NCBI GenBank assembly: GCA_040901795.1
Contig: JBBDYH010000058.1
Span: 1 to 32,867 of the forward strand
DNA length: 32,867 bases
Origin: JBBDYH01 sp040901795
Lineage (GTDB): Bacteria; Planctomycetota; Planctomycetia; Pirellulales; JALHPA01
Direction of reading: 5' to 3'
Under the pieces are notes generated by a model. The model was given only the letters and a program-made list of their open reading frames with translations, was not told where the DNA came from and did not search any database. Positions 7,156 to 16,600 of the stretch are shown one piece after another (positions within the stretch are counted from its first letter, which is position 1; every line of letters starts with the position of its first letter). A program made the position numbers and the translations under genes.

Positions 7156-10100
7156 CTATTGAGAAGTCTTGAGCGCCTGCTGGATTGCCGTGTGCAAGTT
7201 TTTCAAGTTCTCGCCGGCAAATCCCACTTGGCGCAAGAGGCGCTTGCCTTGGCCATCCAGTACGACGTTGGTGGGATAGGCAGGCTCAGAACGTCCACGG
7301 CGAAAAAAGTCCACGGCGTAGCCATCCACGTCGCACGCTATCGGAAAGGGCAGTTCGTGCTTCTTGAGATACGCTTCGACTTCTCTCGTATCCACGTCTT
7401 TGCAAATGGCCAGCATCACGACTCCTTTGTCCGCGTACTGGTCATGCAGCTCGACCAGCTCCGGCATCTTTTCGATACATTCCTGACACCACGGTCCGAA
7501 GAGGTTGAGCATTATCGGCTTGCCCATAAAGTCGGAGAGCTGCAGCGTACGCTCTTCGCCGCCGAGCACCTTGAGGTCGGAGATCCAGGCCATAGCATCG
7601 GGTGCCGGGCCGTCGTCACCCTCTGCAGGGGGATTGGGCTCGTCGGCTGCGGGCTTGGTCGGAAGAACCACGATCGCGGGCTTGTTGGCGTCCCTCGAAA
7701 GCTTTCGGAGGGGCACATCGACGCGCGACCGTTCTTGGTCTCCCACGTAGGCCCAAACCTGAACCGTTCCTCCGAAATACTTGTTGACCTTGCGCGTCTC
7801 CTCGGCGGAAAGAGTAACGCGAAATCTGCTGTCCTCTTCGATGTTCATGGCGAAGTTATTGCCTTGCTGTCCGCCGAAGCTCGCCACCCAGAGTCCCTTG
7901 GTGGCCGGCTTGCCATCGTCAAATACCGCCCGCCCGTAGAGCAGCTCCTTAGCCTCGACTTCAAAATCAGCATGAACACGACCATTTGGCTCAATCGGGA
8001 TCGTGACAGTCCGCTCTTTGTAGCCGGTACGGTACACATGCGTGGCGTAGTCAAAATGCCGAATCCGGGCCGTGTACGTTCCCGGTGGAAGATCAGGAAC
8101 CGAGTAAATGCCGTCGTCGGACGTGAATGGCATCGTTATCGAGAACGAATCCCAGTCGAACGGTCCTCGCTTCTGGTCCCGGTCAAGCGTGAGATAGAAC
8201 TCGCGTAGCGGCTTGCCGAACTGGTCGTGAACACGGCCGGAGAGTGTCGCCGAACCATCTGGAACCGGATCGATCGGTACGTCGATCATAAAGGGAAGCG
8301 GGACTTGATAGACCGTCGGAAACTGGCGCACGCGAAACCGGACCGCAAACAGCTCTGGAATCAAGTCCACCTTTTGTACGGTCACCGTAAACCGGCCTAA
8401 AAATGCATCGCAATAGGCCACTCCGTTGGCGTCGGTTCCAAAGCCATGGAATCGATCGATCCTTGTGTCGTCACCTTTCACAAGCTGGTTGAGCGTCACG
8501 CTGCAGTAGGGCACCGGCTCGCCTGCACTGTCTACCGTTTTGATCGTCACCAGCTGCTCAGGCTTCATCGGCCCCCAGAGGCCGAAGTGACCACGAAACT
8601 GCTCATCATTCATCGCAGTTAGCCGGTACTTATCTGAGACGCGAATGTGGGCGTTGCTTGCTTGGCCCTCTTGCAGCTCAAGGGGCTTCGGCCAGTGCTT
8701 CTCGACGCCCATGCCCGCACCCTTGCCGAGTGAGTACGCAGACTTCGTAAAATCGTCGACCGTCCCAACGATTGCACCGACCCAGTATTTACCCGGGATG
8801 AGTCGTTCCACCGTGTACTCGCCGGCGCCGGGAAAACTTCGCACCTGCGCCGGTTCTGCGGCTTCCCAGTTCGATTCTTTAAAGAAACCCACCAAGACTT
8901 CTCCCGCGACCTTTCCCTCCGTCTCGATGCGAATCTTCAGCTCGGCGCCGTTGTCCACACCTTGCCAAACCGGCGTCGAGCGACGTTCCTTGCTGTTCGC
9001 CTGGATCAGCCGCTGGGGGAGGCCATTCAATAGTCCCGCCGTGTCGTCCTGGCTCAAGAGGTACCAGGCGCGGCTGCTGTCCGCGGTCGATTGAGAATCG
9101 CCCCCAGCGTCTTGATCCCGCTGTTGCGATTTATTCGGCGACGTCTTCGAATCCTGCTGCTTCGTGTCCGTGTCAGAAAGCTTGCTTTGTGCTTCATCAG
9201 CCTCCGCCGATTGATCGCTCTCGCTCAAACCAGGCAGCAACGCGATGGCGATAAGCAACGTCAAAACGAAGCTGCGGCGGGAGAGCCGTGCAGCGCGCAG
9301 CAACGATGCGTCCATCAACCGCCGAAAACGTCGGGCCAGTCCAGTTCGCTGACAACTCATTCGCAATGCCAGGCTCGGCATGATGGAGCCGCGCGAAGCA
9401 GCAGCGACACGTAGCAGACTATCACAGTAGACGTTTCCATCGGCCAACCCCTCCGCCAGCAGCAGGTCATCGCAGCAGTCCTCGCGCACCGAGCGCAGTT
9501 GGCGATTCAAAAACCAGACGACTGGGTGAAACCACCACAGGACATGAACCGCCGCTTGTAACCAATTGACGGTCAGGTCTCGGCGGCGATGGTGCGCAAG
9601 TTCATGGGCAAGAACCAAGTCGAGCTCCTCACCGCTTGCGCTGTCCAAGAGACGTTTCGGCAGTACAATCGCTCGCCGCCAAACGCCGCAAGAGAAGGGA
9701 GACTCGCTTTTTGCCACGGCGAGGAGTACAGGAATGCGACGGACGCCGACCCGCCGAGCGATGTCGGAGTAACGGCGGTACAGACTGCCCTCTTTGATCT
9801 TCGTGCCCCGCCGTAGGAGCCGGTGGAGGTTCACCGACTGCCATATCAGCACGGAACAGAAGAGAACACTGCCCGCAAAGTGCACCAGCATGAGATATGC
9901 GGGCCCTCCAAGCGGACGATCTCGATCCGTTTCCCTTGTACTTAAGGCGAGCGTCGCTGCAGCGCTATCGGCTTTGCGGGGATCGGCTCCCAACCCGTGC
10001 GGCACCTCGTGTACCTGAGCCTCCACGAAACGCACTGACGCGTGGTTGATAGGATCCTCACCGTCATTGCTTGAAACTGCGCGATCCCAAGGCCGTATGT

Positions 10101-10422
10101 CGCTCGAAGCGAGTTGCACGTTGTCTTCCGTGGTTTCCGTCTGCCGCACGGGGAGTGAATCGCTCCACATCACAGTTGGCGCATTTCGGCCGATCGCGAT
10201 ATAACTCAATACGCCGGTCGGAGAAGTCGCAAACGGGGGCACAACAAACTTAAGAAGCGCGACGACGAGCAGGGCATGCTTTAACGGCGAAGGCCAGCGG
10301 CGGCCGAGGAGCACCACCGCCAGTAAGGCGGCGCCTACCAATGCTCCTTGCCAGCCGGCATGGAAGACGTACGGCAACCAGGCTTCAGACCACGCATTTA
10401 GCGATTCGATCATCCGGTTCAT
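7156..10422 (-). CDS. M56 (BlaR1-like) membrane protease with C-terminal TlpA-like thioredoxin domain
   Basis: This 1088-residue protein has an M56 core with membrane segments near 25-40, 48-63, 176-197 and 384-399, zinc motif HELAH at 273-277 and REDCCDD at 313-319. After the fourth helix comes an acidic/serine linker (about 400-450), then extracytoplasmic beta-sandwich repeats (for example near 622 and 726, LSGRVHDQFGKPL, with DLPPGTYT). The C-terminus is a TlpA/AhpC-type thioredoxin with WCQEC (cysteines 979 and 982), an MLNLFGPW strand and the cis-proline region AYPTNVVLD. No penicillin-binding domain is present. The start ATG overlaps the TGA of repressor gene 2. Its overall plan parallels the 1377-residue neighbour, but the thioredoxin is of a different subtype, which points to independent domain acquisition or strong divergence. 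Confidence 0.85.
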   Translation of the reverse strand: MNRMIESLNAWSEAWLPYVFHAGWQGALVGAALLAVVLLGRRWPSPLKHALLVVALLKFVVPPFATSPTGVLSYIAIGRNAPTVMWSDSLPVRQTETTEDNVQLASSDIRPWDRAVSSNDGEDPINHASVRFVEAQVHEVPHGLGADPRKADSAAATLALSTRETDRDRPLGGPAYLMLVHFAGSVLFCSVLIWQSVNLHRLLRRGTKIKEGSLYRRYSDIARRVGVRRIPVLLAVAKSESPFSCGVWRRAIVLPKRLLDSASGEELDLVLAHELAHHRRRDLTVNWLQAAVHVLWWFHPVVWFLNRQLRSVREDCCDDLLLAEGLADGNVYCDSLLRVAAASRGSIMPSLALRMSCQRTGLARRFRRLMDASLLRAARLSRRSFVLTLLIAIALLPGLSESDQSAEADEAQSKLSDTDTKQQDSKTSPNKSQQRDQDAGGDSQSTADSSRAWYLLSQDDTAGLLNGLPQRLIQANSKERRSTPVWQGVDNGAELKIRIETEGKVAGEVLVGFFKESNWEAAEPAQVRSFPGAGEYTVERLIPGKYWVGAIVGTVDDFTKSAYSLGKGAGMGVEKHWPKPLELQEGQASNAHIRVSDKYRLTAMNDEQFRGHFGLWGPMKPEQLVTIKTVDSAGEPVPYCSVTLNQLVKGDDTRIDRFHGFGTDANGVAYCDAFLGRFTVTVQKVDLIPELFAVRFRVRQFPTVYQVPLPFMIDVPIDPVPDGSATLSGRVHDQFGKPLREFYLTLDRDQKRGPFDWDSFSITMPFTSDDGIYSVPDLPPGTYTARIRHFDYATHVYRTGYKERTVTIPIEPNGRVHADFEVEAKELLYGRAVFDDGKPATKGLWVASFGGQQGNNFAMNIEEDSRFRVTLSAEETRKVNKYFGGTVQVWAYVGDQERSRVDVPLRKLSRDANKPAIVVLPTKPAADEPNPPAEGDDGPAPDAMAWISDLKVLGGEERTLQLSDFMGKPIMLNLFGPWCQECIEKMPELVELHDQYADKGVVMLAICKDVDTREVEAYLKKHELPFPIACDVDGYAVDFFRRGRSEPAYPTNVVLDGQGKRLLRQVGFAGENLKNLHTAIQQALKTSQ

Positions 10423-10844
10423 TTGCGCCGTCCTCCACGCTTACTTGGTTTTGTTGCTTGCCCGGAATTCTTTGAACGGAGCTGCCGGAGCAACGCTTCC
10501 AGCTCTTCGATTTCTTCAAGCGAAGGCGCCTTGGTTTCAAAGAGCGAAGCGACGAGCGCCACGCCGCTACCCGCGAAGACGCGGTCCAGAATGCTTCCCA
10601 AAAGTCGGCGGTACGTCTGTGTGGGCTTGACCCGAGCCGAGTACACGAAGGCCTTGCCGACCGGCGCTTTTTCACGGCCAACAAAGTTTTTGGCCTCCAG
10701 CCGATTGAGCAGCGTGCAGACCGACGCGTGTGCGAGCGGGCGGTAAGCCTTGAGTTTCTCGCGCAGCTGCCGTGCCGTCAGTGGACCGCTTTGCCAAAGA
10801 CACGCCATGATCTCTAGCTCGGCATCGGGTAACGGCTCTGCCAT
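10419..10844 (-). CDS. BlaI/MecI-family repressor 2
   Basis: This is a 141-residue protein from ATG 10844, which has AGGA six bases upstream (minus strand). A GTG at 10880 would add 12 residues but has no comparable site. The winged helix shows LEIMACLWQSGPLTARQL, HASVCTLLNRLEAKN and a wing AFVYSARV. The C-terminal helices contain RVFAGSGVALVASLF, aligned with the region cleaved in Staphylococcus BlaI. The stop overlaps the start of the 1088-residue M56 partner by ATGA. It is the most divergent of the three repressors here. A basic tail (KPSKRGGRRK) ends the protein. Role inferred from family and pairing: autoregulated repressor released by its protease partner. Confidence 0.9.
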   Translation of the reverse strand: MAEPLPDAELEIMACLWQSGPLTARQLREKLKAYRPLAHASVCTLLNRLEAKNFVGREKAPVGKAFVYSARVKPTQTYRRLLGSILDRVFAGSGVALVASLFETKAPSLEEIEELEALLRQLRSKNSGQATKPSKRGGRRK

Positions 10845-10921
10845 AGAGCGTCCTTTATTGCGACGGCCTGGTTCAGCCACCAGAGTTTTTCAAAACCCTG
10901 TAAATTAGCTTACTGTCTGGC

Positions 10922-10949
10922 AGCATATCGACAGCCGTAGATTTGTCAA
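10922..10949 (-). promoter_or_regulatory. Promoter of BlaI2/M56-2 operon
   Basis: On the minus strand TTGACA (10944-10949) and TATGCT (10922-10927) are spaced by 16 bp, 78 bp before the ATG at 10844. Between them and just downstream are CTGTC/GACAG arms and a GTAA...TTAC dyad (about 10896-10910) that could be repressor contacts. The TAGATTT repeat of the other two repressor promoters is not present here in the same arrangement. Confidence 0.5.
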
Positions 10950-11096
10950 GCAAGAATATCGACCCACGTCAAAATACTTCTACCGAATCGTTTGCCCGCG
11001 TATTAGGCGACGGCCAAGGACAGAAGATCCGCAGTGGGGCAATCGCCCGACCGTTCGGCGCCCGCTCGCTTGCTTCAAGGTTGAGGTAAGGAATGC

Positions 11097-12332
11097 TCAG
11101 TTGCCGGTATAGCCGAGAGTGGCGATGCTCTTCCACTCCTCGACATCCCAGATGATGACCGTCCCTTGCCAATCGCCGCTGGCCAAATACCGGCCGTCGG
11201 GCGAGAACGCCAGGCACTCCAGCTCTGCGCCGTGCCCGGTCAGCTTGCGGGCGTTTGCACCGGACTGAGCTTGCGCGACGAGCCGGCGGCAGCGGATGCG
11301 GACTTCGGCGGACTCTGACTTAAGCCCTTCGCGGATCTGCGGCAAAGCAATGCCCCCCAATTCCGCCAGCCGCTTACTGGCCGCCTCGCGCTTGGCGTAG
11401 TCGTCGTCCTCGAATTGCTTGATGAGTCGCGCGATTTCGCGCTGCTCGGCTTCCGTCGGCTCGTGCTGTGCCGGAAAGATGTAAACGTCGCGGCCGTTGG
11501 TGGCTACGGCCAGCCAGCGCCCGTCGGGCGAGTACGTCGTCCAGTGAATGCCACCCAGGTTCGTGAGGCGATCGCGCTCCTTGCCGGTGTTTACGTCGAA
11601 GAGGACTGGTCCCTCGACCCACACTGAAACGGCCAACCTGCTGCTGTCGGGCGAGAATGCGACCTGCGGCACGTATCCTTCCATCTTGAACTCGCGCGGC
11701 GGCTTGTTCTGGTCTGTCAGGTTCCACAATCGCACCATTTCTTCCTGTCCACCGGCCGAGGCTAGCCATTTGCCGTCAGGCGAGAAGGCGATGACGCGCA
11801 GCGGGGCCTGGTGACCGGCGAGCACCCGCCGGACTGTGCCGGTGGGCGCGTCCCAAAGCTTGATCGTCTGGTCGTAGCTCGCCGTGGCGAGCGTGCCGGT
11901 GAAATTGAAGGCCACGCTGCGGATATGCTGATCGTGCGCCTTCCAGGCGCGCATGACATTGCCGGTCGCCGGATTGAGCAAACGCACCACCGGCAAAAAC
12001 GACCCGATGGCCAGGAACTCCCCGTTAGGGGAATAGGCGACCGAAGGAACGACCTCCCCTTCCTCCTTGGCAAACCGCGGCTTCCGCTGGGCGAGGTCCC
12101 AAGCGATCACTCTGCCGCGCCCATCGTTGTTACCGTAGCCCGCGGCCAACGACCTGCCATCCGGCGAAAAGGCCAGGCAGCGGACCGCCAGCGGTTGCTG
12201 CTTTTTGGCCTGCTCGTCGGTCTTGGCGGCCTGTTGGGCGGCGTCCTGAGCGACGCTGCGATGTGCGACCGAAACGAGCGCGATGCTGACGACGCTCACG
12301 CACAAAATACTCGCGTAATGCCTGTTTTTCAT
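11097..12332 (-). CDS. Secreted seven-bladed WD40 protein with helical (HEAT-like) insertion
   Basis: This is a 411-residue protein from ATG 12332. GGAG lies six bases upstream of this ATG, whereas the in-frame ATG at 12338 directly abuts it. A signal peptide (ILCVSVVSIALVSVAHRSVAQ) precedes six WD40 blades (AFSPDGRSLAAG, AYSPNGEFLAIG, AFNFTGTLATAS, AFSPDGKWLASA, AFSPDSSRLAVS, TYSPDGRWLAVA). A helical segment of about 60 residues follows (FEDDDYAKREAASKRLAELG, then EVRIRCRRLV), and then the last blade (AFSPDGRYLASGDWQGTVII). The insertion resembles the short HEAT-like piece found in planctomycete WD40 proteins. The gene starts 10 bases after the stop of the FG-GAP gene, so it is the last gene of the operon. 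Likely an extracytoplasmic interaction scaffold. Confidence 0.85.
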   Translation of the reverse strand: MKNRHYASILCVSVVSIALVSVAHRSVAQDAAQQAAKTDEQAKKQQPLAVRCLAFSPDGRSLAAGYGNNDGRGRVIAWDLAQRKPRFAKEEGEVVPSVAYSPNGEFLAIGSFLPVVRLLNPATGNVMRAWKAHDQHIRSVAFNFTGTLATASYDQTIKLWDAPTGTVRRVLAGHQAPLRVIAFSPDGKWLASAGGQEEMVRLWNLTDQNKPPREFKMEGYVPQVAFSPDSSRLAVSVWVEGPVLFDVNTGKERDRLTNLGGIHWTTYSPDGRWLAVATNGRDVYIFPAQHEPTEAEQREIARLIKQFEDDDYAKREAASKRLAELGGIALPQIREGLKSESAEVRIRCRRLVAQAQSGANARKLTGHGAELECLAFSPDGRYLASGDWQGTVIIWDVEEWKSIATLGYTGN

Positions 12333-12342
12333 GGCCATCTCC

Positions 12343-13653
12343 TCATTCGGCGCTCGCAGTTAACGGCTCCCCCTTTTTTCCGTTCGCGGATTTGCGTAGG
12401 AAAACGCAGACATAGCCATGCGTCTGCTGCTGCGGTTCATACCGCTTGACGATGCTTTCGGCCGCGTCGATCTTCGTTTTCAGGTCGGTGACGCGTGCCA
12501 GCAGTTTGTCCCGGTGCGCTTTGAGTCCGCCATCGGTTTTTGACTTCGCGTCGCCATCGACCTGGTCGCTGTTCGCCGCGTTTGCCGCCAGCTTGCGGAA
12601 GGCGGCATACGCTTCGACCCACTCGGTCCGCAGTTGCGGCAGTGCGGCATCCGCCTCCTGTTCTTCTATCACTTCGGCTGGCGTCTGTTCCGGCTTTGAG
12701 TGCGTCCAGCCTCCCATATCGCCCACCAGTAGATCGGGGCGGCCATCGTCATTGTAATCCGCCACGCAAACCTTGGTGCGCTGGCCACAGTCGTGCGGGC
12801 CGCGGGCATCGTCGCTGCGCGCCGCCAGCGGACTTGCCGGCACCAGGCACATGCCGGCGGAGAACGCCGGCCGGCCGAGCTCGCCGTCGTTATGGAACCA
12901 ATAAACGCTGCCGTCCTCCATACCGACCACGAGATCGAACCGCCCATCGCCATCCCAATCGGCGGCCACAGGGCCGCTGTCGCGTTTGTCCTCGCGCGGA
13001 TCGGAGAGGTCGATCTTCTGCGGCTGCTCGAAACGTAATTTGCCGCCGCTTGACATGTTGCGTGCCAGATGAACCTCGCCCATGACGTTGCCTAGCACCA
13101 GGTCGAGCCGGCCGTCGCTATCCCAATCGACAGCGAAGGCCGTGGCAATTGATCCGGGGGTGATTTCCTTTCCGTCGGCGTCGACAAGTTTTTCCCCTGC
13201 TGCAAACGTTTTGTCGGCGCCGCCGCGGAACCAGTAGGTTTCTCCGGGCGCCGAGCCAGACAACAAATCGAGTCGACCGTCGCCATCCAGATCGACAAGC
13301 TGCGGCGTAAAACCGATACAGCAGTAGACCGGCACGCTGGCGGGTTGGCCACCGGCTAGGACGTACTCGAAGCTGCCAAACCGCGGCGCCTTGTTGGTCC
13401 CATTGTTGCGATACAGTCGCAGGCGTCCGTCTGCATATTGCCCAACGAGCAGGTCGCGGCGGCCGTCGCCATCGACGTCGGCAAAGTAGGGCGCGGCATG
13501 ACCGCTGCGCCCCACGTCGAGCGGGCGACCGTTGGCCTGAATCTTGACGGGCGGTAGCAGCTCGGCGCTGAATCGCTCCGGCTCGCCCGCGTAAGAAGGG
13601 ACGGCAACAGAAACGAGCGCCGCTATGATATGAGCTAAAAAACAGCGCTGCAT
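12343..13653 (-). CDS. Secreted FG-GAP/VCBS-repeat protein
   Basis: This 436-residue protein has a signal peptide (LAHIIAALVSVAVPSYAGE). It carries five integrin-alpha-like FG-GAP repeats with calcium-binding loops: DVDGDGRRDLLVG, DLDGDGRLDLLSG, DWDSDGRLDLVLG, DWDGDGRFDLVVG and DYNDDGRPDLLVG. A C-terminal helical region (about 335-415) rich in A, K and E is probably coiled coil. The start has a strong GGAGG six bases upstream. It lies 14 bases downstream of the M56-WD40 gene and 10 bases before the WD40/helical gene, so the three are probably co-transcribed. Likely a periplasmic or surface beta-propeller that binds proteins or glycans; the partner is unknown, but the operon suggests a relation to the M56-WD40 sensor. 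Confidence 0.88.
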   Translation of the reverse strand: MQRCFLAHIIAALVSVAVPSYAGEPERFSAELLPPVKIQANGRPLDVGRSGHAAPYFADVDGDGRRDLLVGQYADGRLRLYRNNGTNKAPRFGSFEYVLAGGQPASVPVYCCIGFTPQLVDLDGDGRLDLLSGSAPGETYWFRGGADKTFAAGEKLVDADGKEITPGSIATAFAVDWDSDGRLDLVLGNVMGEVHLARNMSSGGKLRFEQPQKIDLSDPREDKRDSGPVAADWDGDGRFDLVVGMEDGSVYWFHNDGELGRPAFSAGMCLVPASPLAARSDDARGPHDCGQRTKVCVADYNDDGRPDLLVGDMGGWTHSKPEQTPAEVIEEQEADAALPQLRTEWVEAYAAFRKLAANAANSDQVDGDAKSKTDGGLKAHRDKLLARVTDLKTKIDAAESIVKRYEPQQQTHGYVCVFLRKSANGKKGEPLTASAE

Positions 13654-13667
13654 GATACGCCTCCTGC

Positions 13668-16600
13668 TTAGTTGTCCTGATTGGAAGGCACCTGCACCGT
13701 TTCCAGGTCGTAAAGCACAATCGTCGTGTCGGCATTTGCGACCGCCAGTCGTTTGCCTGAGCGGGAGAACTCGACGGCGCTGGCGCCGCCGGATAGGCCC
13801 TCGATGCGGCCGAGTTCTTCAAACTCCGGAACGCTGACGATCAGCACGTGCGGGTTTTCGTGGCCGGAGGCGATCGCCGCCAATCGGCCGTCGGGCGAAA
13901 ATGTCGCCACTGCGTCGCCAGGCTCAGGCAGCGTTTTCTCGGCGAGCAGCTCACCGTCGGTCAGCTTGCGAAGCTGGACCAGATGGTCCCACAGGTGCGT
14001 GGCCGCCGTGCGGCGGCGCTGCGCGGGAAGCTCGCGTCCTTGGCGCGACGAGAAAACGATCTCGTACCCGTTGTCGGGCGAAATCGCCAGGCGGCTGATA
14101 TCTCGAACAGCCCGCGTTTGCCGGCCGATCTCTTTTCCGCTGACTACGTCGAAAAGGTGCAAGTCATTGCGCAGAAGAAGCAGCCGCGAAGCGTCGGGCG
14201 ACAGCGCGCCGCGTAAGACCTCCAGACCGCCATAGCCTGCGGCAAAAGGAATTCCTTCCGCATTATCGTCCGACAGCTTGACCCGATGCTCATTGACGGC
14301 CTTGCCCGTGCCGACATCCCACACATACAGCCGCATGTCGTCACCCCAAGAGACGAGCCGCCGGCCATCGGGCGTAAAGCGGACGGCGCGGTTGCCTCCA
14401 ACGCGCCCGTGACCGGGCAAACGAAATCGCTCAATACCGGAATCCGTTTCCCAAACGCGCACGGTGTCATCCATGCTCGACGAGGCGATCAACTTGCCAT
14501 TGGGGGAAGCGTCCAGTGCGCGAATCGCACGCATCCGATAGCCAGTTGCATCTCGCTCGTGCGAGATGACACGCTCTTGCGTTGACTCAGCAACTTTCCA
14601 GACCTGAATCGTGCCGTCGGGGCCGGCACTCACCAAACGGCCGTCCCCCGGCAAGAAGCGCAGCGCGGAGGGCGACGCGGCATGCCCCGGCAGGTCGCGG
14701 CCCAGGCGCTCGCCGCTCGCCAGATTCCATACGCACATCTGCTTCTCCCAACTGTTTGTACCTGCCAGCAGGCGACCGTCCGGCGAGAAGACCACGTCGG
14801 AGACCTCCTCGTGCGGTACATCGAGTCGGTGGAGCAATTTACCACTGGCCACGTTCCAAACCGCTACGCCGCCGCCCGCGTTTCGATCTAGCGGGGTGGC
14901 GAGCATCGAACCGTCGGCGGAGAACGCCAACGAGTGTGGGTACCAGGATTTGACTCCTTCGATGTCAAACCGCCGCTTCTGGTCGCCGGTTTTAGCGTCC
15001 AAGAGCGCGATGCCCGAAAAGTCATGGCCTCCCGCGGCCAGATAGGCACCGTCCGGACTGAAGGCCATCGCAGTCACCGTGACCGGTCGCCTGGGGCTGT
15101 CGCCGATCGGCACGGACTTGGGTTCGTCGCCGCTGGACCACTTCCAGACGAGCAGCTTTCCCCGACTGCCGACGGCAACCGTTTTTGCATCGGGCGAGAG
15201 CGCAAGCGAATGGGCCTGGTGATCCAGGCGGTGGAGGCGGACCTCGGCTTTGGCCGCGGCGTCGATGATGCTCAGCTTTGCGGCATCGTCAATCGCGATC
15301 GTGGCGCCGTCGGCCGACACGGCGATCTTTTCACCGCGCAGTTCGGGCAAGTCCACGCTCATCAACTCTTTACCGTCGGCCGGGTCGATAAGCCTCACCG
15401 AGGGGGAATGGATTTGCTGCTCTTTGCTCATCGCAAAGCCCCGCAGCACGACGAACCGGCCATTTGGCGAATGATGCGCAGCGGCTACTCTCTCGGCAGG
15501 CAGGCGGACGGATCGCAGCAAAAGGCCCGACTCGGCGTCCCAGTACTCGATATGGCCATCGCGTGTGGTCTGCGCCAGCGTACGACTGTCCGGCAAAAAG
15601 CTCACACCCAGCGCAGCTACCGTGGGCCGAAACCGCGTCGTGCCTAGCCGCGCGACTGCGCCGGCGGGAAGCGGAGCCGTATCGTCTGTGGCGGTCTTCG
15701 TCGCTCTGATTGCGGCTGATGACGTGCGCGAAGGTCTTTGACCGTCGCCCGATTTCGCCGGTTCTGCCGACGACTTGGAATTCGGCGGCGCAGGTGCTTC
15801 CTGTTTTTCCTGCGCATGTTTTTCCAAATCGAAGACGCTTATCGTGCCGTCGTAATTCGAAATTGCCAGTCGCTTGCCGGAGCCCGAGAACTCGATCTCG
15901 CTGGGCCGGCCGCCCAAATCTGTAAGCCGCCCGACTTCGCGCAAGTCAGGAATGTCAACAATAAGGACGTACGGCTTGTCGTCATCGACGGCTATGGCCG
16001 CCTGCCGCCCGTCAGGTGAGAATGCAACGGCGGAGCGTACCCAGCCGTTGGGAAGCGTTTTCGCGGTGACAAGCTGGCCGTCGGCAAGCTTGCGCAGCTC
16101 AAGCGTGTGATGCCATTCGAGGATGAGCTGATTTCGCCCATCGGCCGAAGGAATCTGACGACCCCGTGTGGTGGTCGTCGAAAGGACATACTGGTTGTCA
16201 CGCGAGATTGCCGGATCACGATTAAATCCTTGCGGGCCGGCAAACTTCGCAAGCTCCTTGCCCGTGGCAACGTCGAACACACGATTCTCTGCCGCTTGAA
16301 TGAAGAGCAAAGAGGCGTCCGGGGATAGCACACCGTCGTCAAACCGGAATACATCCCGGCCGCCGCGGCCGAAGGGATCGTTCGCCTGGTTTTCCGGGGG
16401 AAGCTTCACACCGCTTGGTTGTGGGCGATATTCTTGCAAGGCCTTGCCGGTTTTCACGTCCCAAACGCGAACACGCATGTCGTCGCCCCATGACACAAAC
16501 CGCCGGCTGTCGGTTGTGAATCGCAGCGCGCGGTTGCCACCCTGCCCGCCGTGGCCGGGCAGGCGGTATAGCTCTCGCCCAGTCTCCAACTCCCAGACTG

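Noticed and set aside
7159..8208. 349-codon plus-strand frame
   Set aside because: It is antisense to the TlpA-like and beta-sandwich part of the 1088-residue M56 protein, which has clear motifs; the plus frame has none.
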